DNA of 64,000 nucleotides, from assembly GCA_964019055.1 (NCBI GenBank), contig OZ025224.1, positions 8,840,757 to 8,904,756 on the forward strand. Direction: 5' to 3'. Below are positions 60,201 through 64,000 of the stretch, piece by piece. A program made the position numbers and the translations under genes. Below the pieces are notes generated by a model that was not told the origin of the DNA, ran no database searches, and worked only from the letters and a program-made list of their open reading frames with translations. The stretch's first letter is position 1. Each line of letters starts with the position of its first letter. The DNA comes from Anthopleura xanthogrammica (lineage: Eukaryota > Cnidaria > Anthozoa > Actiniaria > Actiniidae).

Positions 60201-62037
60201 TCACCATCAATATCACCATCATCACCATCAACGTCACCATCATCATCACCATCATCATCACCATCATTATCACTACCATCAACGTCAACATCATTATCCA
60301 TTATCACCATCATCATCATCATCGTCACCATCAACGTCAACATCATCCATTATAACTTTTATCATCAACATCATCATCAAAATCATCATCATCATCACCC
60401 TCTTTATTCAAAATGGGTAAATAATACAACTTCAGTATCAGATTGTAATACTGCATTTCAAATTGCCCCATTCAAACCCCATATGTTTCATTCATTCATT
60501 TCTAAAGGTCTGATACCGCAAGTCCACCCCAGGAAGACAGTGCTCCTGCTGATACCATGGCAAACTCAAATGCGTGCCGACTGTGTAACGAACAAGTAGA
60601 TTGTCAGTTCCAGCCTTGTGGTCACTCTGTGGTGTGTTATGACTGTAGTCACATGTTCAAAGCATGTTTTCAATGCAAGGTAATGGCAGGGACAAAAAGG
60701 TCAAAAACCATGGCCGACCTCTATTACATACTCTCACCCCAGGTCATCAAAACTAATATCACCTCTCATGTTTCGTTGCAGGGTGAGGTAGAAAAAGTCG
60801 TTAAAATTGAACAAGCTGTCGAGAAAGAGTGCGTAGTTTGTTCGGATTTACCAGCCGAGGTGGTATTTGAACCATGTCAACACAAAGTCGCTTGCACCGG
60901 TATGTAATATGCTATGAAAAGAGATCCCACCCCACCTCTCCTCACCCTTCTCTAAACCTGCCATTTGCTGGTAAACATCGACCAAGTCTAGGTGGTATTT
61001 CAATCATGTTTATTGCCTTTTACGGCGTTTCGCGGAAAACTGTTAAGGAGTAGAACCTGCGCTGAATCATGGGGCTGTTTGAGGGGACGCCATTTTGTCT
61101 TTTTCGCTTTACTTTTTCGAGTCACATATACTTTGGTACGTTTTTCAAGAGGTTACTAAGCTTTTCGCCATGATTCAGTCCGCGTCAAACTCATTACTAT
61201 TTTTACGCAATCTCGGAAAAACCAATGTATAAAAGAGCCGATCCTTCCCCGCACCAACTTTAACCGGCAACTTTGTTGGTAAGTTTTCAATTCTTAATCT
61301 AGTAATTTTCTCATGGATTTTTTTATTTTATTTTGGTTCCAGATTGTTCTTTTAGAATGAAAAAGTGTATAGAATGCCAGCAAAAAATAATGAGAAAGAT
61401 TGCACCAGGTGAGACAGTTATTTCACCTTGATAATCGTGTCATTCCTCTTGTTTTTCCTGTTGATCTCACATTCAAGATAAGCGCCTGTACCTTAACTGT
61501 AAAATGGTTTTCCTGTAAAGCATAACTGCAACTACACTGAATTGGCTTTTTGCATTGAAATGGTTTTCGTGATTCATCCAATCAAAACCCGTTACTGTTG
61601 CAGTAATATACGGTACAGGGGCGGATCCAAGGGAGGGGTGTGCGTCCCCCTGGAGCAACTTTGCTCCCTCCCCCGTGCCTGGGTTGTTTCAGAGTGTCGA
61701 TGAAATGTAAATTTTTGAAAGGTATCTTCCAGACGAAAACGAAAGATCCGCTTCAAGTAAACCATCCGCGTACTTACACCTTATTTTCCTCTTAGACGGT
61801 TCGATGATCGAGACCAACCAAGCAGACAAGTACGGCCGCAACATGGACTCCTTGTTCTACCTTGAAGCGAAAGTACGCGAGATGGAGGAAGCTCAAATAT
61901 GTGCAATATGTATGGAAAACCAACGTAATGTAGTCTTTCTGTGCGGGCACGGCACCTGTGACAAATGCTGTAAATCACTCGCAGATTGTCCAATGTGCCG
62001 CAAACCAATAACTAAGAAAATAACCTTGTTTGGATAA
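48980..62037 (+). CDS. MIB2: MIB2-like mind bomb E3 ubiquitin ligase (977 aa)
   Basis: Mind bomb proteins ubiquitinate Notch ligands to drive their endocytosis (family knowledge). Nineteen exons: 48980-49202, 50192-50363, 50695-50929, 52146-52370, 52689-52805, 53488-53592, 53898-54087, 54705-54838, 55328-55435, 55953-55993, 56261-56572, 57322-57448, 57868-58050, 58903-59066, 60508-60679, 60782-60899, 61343-61408, 61796-62037 (TAA), with the short 41-bp exon at 55953; every junction keeps frame. Domains: MIB/HERC2 (1-72), ZZ zinc finger (75-130), second MIB/HERC2 (140-210), two REP regions (211-290, 325-400), ankyrin repeats (about 435-770), and RINGs near 800-836, 853-890 and 933-965 (C933, C936, C947, H949, C952, C955, C962, C965). 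Exon 1 reads closest to MIB2 ([10 protein letters not shown]), but three RINGs resemble MIB1. Coordinates list eighteen segments that I could define; a separate 5' UTR exon may exist. Confidence 0.94.
49397..49740 (+). repeat. Four ~104-bp tandem units with CRE and YY1-like motifs
   Basis: Units start at 49397, 49501, 49605 and 49708. Each has TGACGTCATAGC (decayed in units 3 and 4), CTGGTTGACTTG or CTGGATGAATTG, GATTTGGTCTTG and ATATCAACCAACATGGCGGC. The full octamer TGACGTCA remains in units 1 and 2. MIB2 intron 1, directly upstream of a SINE. Confidence 0.8.
49760..50119 (+). mobile_element. tRNA-derived SINE (family T), near full length
   Basis: Head CGCCTGGTTGGCTCAGTTGG (A box) and GTGGTTCGAGTCCCGACC (B box) give an almost intact tRNA-like RNA polymerase III promoter. 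Body has AACACTCAGGGTCTTAAAAT and GACCACTTTAAATGG. The 3' end AAAGCGCCTTTG ... GGGCGCTATATAAATAATAA resembles widespread LINE-borrowed SINE tails. MIB2 intron 1. Confidence 0.9.
50432..50552. repeat. Foldback element, CTTGCAGCAC family copy
   Basis: AGCAACTCAATTTGGAGGAC pairs with ACAAATTGAGCTGCATTCC around an A/T core. AAAGTGCTGCAAGGGG at the right end is the reverse of the 36586 copy's left end. MIB2 intron 2. Confidence 0.7.
50549..50613 (+). repeat. (GA)n(GT)n microsatellite
   Basis: About 25 GA units with one interruption, then GTGTGTGTGTG. MIB2 intron 2, about 80 bases before the exon 3 splice site. Confidence 0.9.
51055..52104 (-). repeat. 57-bp satellite array, ~18 units, filling MIB2 intron 3
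   Basis: Units of exactly 57 bp (CCTCTGGGC at 51252, 51309, 51366, 51423, 51480) are the reverse complement of the SINE family S tail. Three variant units with AGAACACTGCTGGCTCAC recur at 51157, 51613 (8 x 57 later) and 51957, showing higher-order duplication. The array occupies about 86% of the 1216-bp intron. No SINE head is attached. Period 57 = 19 codons, so chance open frames run through it. Confidence 0.95.
52844..53466 (+). repeat. (CTGA)n tetranucleotide array, ~155 perfect units
   Basis: About 623 uninterrupted bases of CTGACTGACTGA in MIB2 intron 5, making 91% of the 682-bp intron and ending 21 bases before the 3' splice site. On the sense strand each unit creates CTGAC, a match to the branch-point consensus YTNAY. 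The Ser-Val-Ser-Gln open frame on the other strand is an artefact. Confidence 0.97.
54150..54615 (+). repeat. (CATC)n/CATATATCC minisatellite
   Basis: CCATCCATCCATATATCC units of variable length, about 465 bp, in MIB2 intron 7. Many open frames on both strands run through it and are not genes. Confidence 0.95.
54935..55030 (+). mobile_element. SINE family S body fragment
   Basis: GTTGGTTCTCTCCTGTGCTT, GAGGGTTTTTCTCTGAG and CCAGTTTTCCTCC match the SINE body at 35960-36040. MIB2 intron 8. Confidence 0.6.
55500..55893 (+). mobile_element. SINE family S with tail array meeting an inverted head
   Basis: Plus-strand body (GGTCACTCCCTTGATCTGC, TTTTCTCTGGGTTC, AATTCCAATTTGAT) leads to about four 57-bp tail units. 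These end against GTGCACTACAGCTACGCCAC followed by CCTTGATTCC, which is a SINE head in the opposite direction. Suggests two SINEs fused tail to tail, or an inverted rearrangement. MIB2 intron 9. Confidence 0.75.
56142..56220 (+). pseudogene. Truncated tandem duplicate of a MIB2 ankyrin exon
   Basis: A 3' splice site (TTTATCTAG) is followed by about 60 bases resembling the start of the true exon at 56261, in frame ([11 protein letters not shown]), then TGA at 56218. The preceding intron sequence (ATTAATAATATCTTAATAAT) is duplicated as well. No 5' splice site follows closely, so it cannot work as a cassette exon without a distant donor. Confidence 0.8.
56600..57255 (+). repeat. (TTG/CTG)n trinucleotide array with higher-order units
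   Basis: About 655 bp of TTG and CTG triplets in MIB2 intron 11, 87% of the intron. A marker CTAGTGTGGTTTCTG recurs at 56866, 56977, 57082 and 57160, with spacings 111, 105 and 78, all multiples of three. The poly-Leu, poly-Ala/Val and antisense poly-Thr open frames are artefacts. Confidence 0.95.
57525..57800 (+). mobile_element. SINE family T, rearranged copy
   Basis: AACACTCAGAGTCTTAAAAT, GAGAAGGTGCTGCCTTTGTA, GACCACTTTAAATGG match the SINE at 49760-50119. The head is damaged (TAGTTGGTTGAGCATCAGAC, B-box region GGGTTCATTCCC), and a second body piece (ATCCTAAAATAACCGAGGTG) precedes it. Confidence 0.75.
58355..58470. mobile_element. Hairpin MITE 1 in MIB2 intron 13
   Basis: CATTATAAATTTTGCTACTA and TAGTAGCAAAATTTATAATG are exact reverse complements, and ATGATAAAATTGA/TCAATTTTATCAT continues the stem. 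Confidence 0.8.
58486..58705. mobile_element. Hairpin MITE 2 in MIB2 intron 13
   Basis: CAATAGACCATTTCACGGTT and AACCGTGAAATAGTCTATTG are inverted, with arms of about 65 bp including GTCGTCGCTCAAC and AATTCTAAAGAATA. It starts 15 bases after hairpin 1. Confidence 0.8.
59083..59135 (-). repeat. MITE 'M' family fragment
   Basis: AGACCACGTGTCATTCTCTT followed by GAGAATCAG and a T run matches the family. It touches the start of the CAT repeat. Confidence 0.5.
59150..60405 (+). repeat. (CAT/CAC)n array with higher-order units, MIB2 intron 14
   Basis: About 1.25 kb of CAT, CAC and ACC triplets, about 88% of the intron. Larger units marked by CCAATAGTGTCACC and AACGTCAACATCATTATCC recur many times, for example near 59221, 59452, 59571, 59770, 59911 and 60092. 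All six-frame open frames here (Met/Val, His, Ser/Thr, Ile runs) are artefacts. Confidence 0.95.
61611..61650 (+). repeat. hAT MITE end fragment
   Basis: CAGGGGCGGATCCAAGGGAG matches the terminus at 10940. The other end is not found. MIB2 last intron. Confidence 0.5.
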
Positions 62038-62682
62038 GTTCTAAAAGAAAGTTGTAAATAGAAAAATTATTCTTATAAATTCGTGTTGGACGAGTAAAAA
62101 TCATTCGTAAAAGCAAATTTCTCGAAACTTGGAAAGAAAACGGGGGTAAGGTTTGACGACCGTAAAAGAATATTGACGACCGGAAGTAAAATCTAACGAC
62201 CGGAAGTAAATGTTGGTAAGCGGAAGAAATGTTGGGTATACTAAACCTTTTACGCCAAGCGTAAAGTTTTCCTTTTTCGGTCCTTTAGGAAATACGGGGG
62301 TTTACCATTTACACACACACAAAAAAATACAAAAAAATACAAAAAAATCCGGGAATTTCGGGTCCCATAACTGGTTTTTAGTTCCTTCAAATTGAAAGCA
62401 AATACCTCGAATGGAAAAAGCTCGCTTGGGATTGAAGTGTTCCATTTACAACGAAAGCCCCAGCATCGTACTCAGGGCTTTAATTTTCATTGGCTGTGAA
62501 TGTTGAGGGTCTAGAACTGGTATAAAACTGCATGTGTAAATAAGACTGATAAAAATGTACACGCTCAAATACGTACAAGTCTTACTGGTAAAATAGATTT
62601 TTGTATATCAAAATGTTTGAACTATGAAAACTCAGTACATACAACATTTGAAAACTTACTTTAAGATTTTTGTAGAAAGATA

Positions 62683-62688
62683 AATAAA
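62683..62688 (+). terminator. Likely MIB2 poly(A) signal
   Basis: AATAAA about 650 bases after the stop. A near copy (GCAATAAATA) lies at 62766. Motif and position only. Confidence 0.4.
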
Positions 62689-63050
62689 TTAATTACAAAA
62701 AAATGAACCTGAATTTTGTTTCTATTTTTATTTGTTCTATCAATACCAAATATCAATTTAACAAGCAATAAATATATTCATCTATATGTACAGTGTAATT
62801 TTATACACTTGCATATCTGTTTGTTATTATCTATTTATTTATATGAAAAATATAAAATGAAAATATATGAAAACTCGAAAACGTGAATTATCAATGCCCA
62901 AAATACATATATCCTAAAACAACATTACTGTTTAGTGTAATAGCTCAGAATACAGAGCAACTGGAGTAAGCATACAGTAAATGTTGAAATCTAACAATAA
63001 CAATCGATAACAATTTTGCACTGACAGCGCATAACAGCTTCGCAAACAGT

Positions 63051-63729
63051 GTATCTTCGTATTTTGACGGTGCCTATGACAACCTTGGTTGTGATCTCTA
63101 TATACAGCCGTCTTCTACTATATGATTTACTGTGACGTCATTTGTCTGTATCTACGTATTTTGACGTTACCTACGACAACCTTGGTTGTAATCTCTATAT
63201 ACAGCCGTCTTCTACTATATGATTTACTGTGACGTCATTTGTCTGTATCTACGTATTTTGACGTTACCTACGACAACCTTGGTTGTAATCTCTATATACA
63301 GCCGTCTTCTACTATATGATTTACTGTGACGTCATTTGTCTGTATCTACGTATTTTGACGTTACCTACGACAACCTTGGTTGTAATCTCTATATACAGCC
63401 GTCTTCTACTATATGATTTACTGTGACGTCATTTGTCTGTATCTACGTATTTTGACGTTACCTACGACAACCTTGGTTGTGATCTCTATATACAGCCGTC
63501 TTCTACTATATGATTTACTGTGACGTCATTTATCTGTATCTTCGTATTTTGACGTTACCTATGACAACCTTGGTTGTAATCTCTATATACAGCCGTCTTC
63601 TACTATATGATTTACTGTGACGTCATTTGTCTGTATCTTCGTATTTCGACGTTACCTATGACAACCTTGGTTGTGATCTCTATATACAGCCGTCTTCTAC
63701 TATATGATTTACTGTGACGTCATTTACCT
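63051..63729. repeat. Seven 97-bp tandem repeats, each with a CRE palindrome
   Basis: TGTGACGTCATTT occurs at 63131, 63228, 63325, 63422, 63519, 63616 and 63713, exactly 97 bases apart with no indel. Each unit also has ACAACCTTGGTTGT (a 6-bp inverted repeat), CTCTATATACAGCCGTC and ATTTTGACG. Units differ at only a few positions. A CRE-bearing array could be a cis-regulatory block or simply young satellite. Confidence 0.95.
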
Positions 63730-64000
63730 TGTTTTCCAAATATATTGTGTTTTCATTCTAAGTTTGTGGCTTCCATCTTCCATTATAACCTTGGTGGTAG
63801 TCCTTTCTTGCGTGATGTCCTTTATTTAAAAATGTACGGTGACATCTGCACATACAATTTGCACTATTTTAAGCTTCATCCATTGTATCTTTGGCTGTGA
63901 TCTTCTCCATAGTTTATCTAGCTGTGATTTGGGGTGACATTAAGCAGTGCTCTGATGGCAAATGCTCTGCTGTATTTACTATGTCCGTCTCTCATCTATG

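Larger units (their letters stand above)
62038..64000. other. Downstream intergenic region
   Basis: MIB2 3' UTR with AATAAA at 62683, AT-rich DNA, then the 97-bp array (63051-63729). From 63730 to the edge I see nothing recognisable. Confidence 0.5.

Noticed and set aside
58842..60420. Many Met/Val, Asp, His and Ile-rich open frames
   Set aside because: All derive from the CAT/CAC triplet array, whose unit length keeps every frame open.

Overview
This is eukaryotic nuclear DNA from an animal. It is AT-rich and intron-dense, with GT-AG introns and dense short mobile elements. The genes are clearly metazoan: SLC22 transporters, CCDC50, PDE6D, a two-PDZ protein and a mind bomb E3 ligase. Their conserved intron-rich structure, together with MITE/SINE-packed AT-rich intergenic DNA, suggests a marine invertebrate. 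A cnidarian, perhaps an anthozoan, is my best guess; that is inference and not proven here. No bacterial, organellar or viral genes were seen.

Layout. (1) 1-12,060: two SLC22-type organic ion transporter paralogues stand head to head. The minus-strand copy (2614 down to 720) leaves the window after three exons. The plus-strand copy (6341-12058, nine exons, 527 aa) is complete. Their second exons are almost identical while exons 1 and 3 are strongly diverged, which points to recent gene conversion. (2) 12,060-20,415: gene-poor DNA with MITEs and SINE relics and one doubtful orphan exon. (3) 20,416-31,024: a CCDC50-like ubiquitin-binding coiled-coil gene (ten exons, 747 aa) with a long charged tail containing three 42-residue repeats. 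(4) 35,005-39,909, minus: PDE6D, the prenyl-binding protein (six exons, 152 aa), convergent with CCDC50. (5) 42,240-47,511: a protein with two PDZ domains (four exons, 669 aa). (6) 48,980-62,037: a MIB2-like mind bomb E3 ligase (nineteen exons, 977 aa) with three RING fingers. (7) 62,038-64,000: intergenic DNA holding seven exact 97-bp repeats, each with a CRE palindrome.

The repeats are the most unusual part. One tRNA-derived SINE family is scattered through the window, and at four or more places its 57-bp 3' tail unit has grown into tandem satellite arrays of about 4 to 18 copies. The MIB2 gene carries five introns of which about 75-90% is tandem repeat, each intron with a different motif. 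One is an uninterrupted (CTGA) array of about 155 units, which places a branch-point-like CTGAC every 4 bases up to the 3' splice site. Several MITE families with clear terminal inverted repeats are also present, including one inserted inside a SINE with an 8-bp target duplication.

The genes do not form a pathway. They share only position, apart from the SLC22 pair. All exon boundaries were read by eye from splice signals, phase and protein-family similarity; no alignment or transcript data were available.
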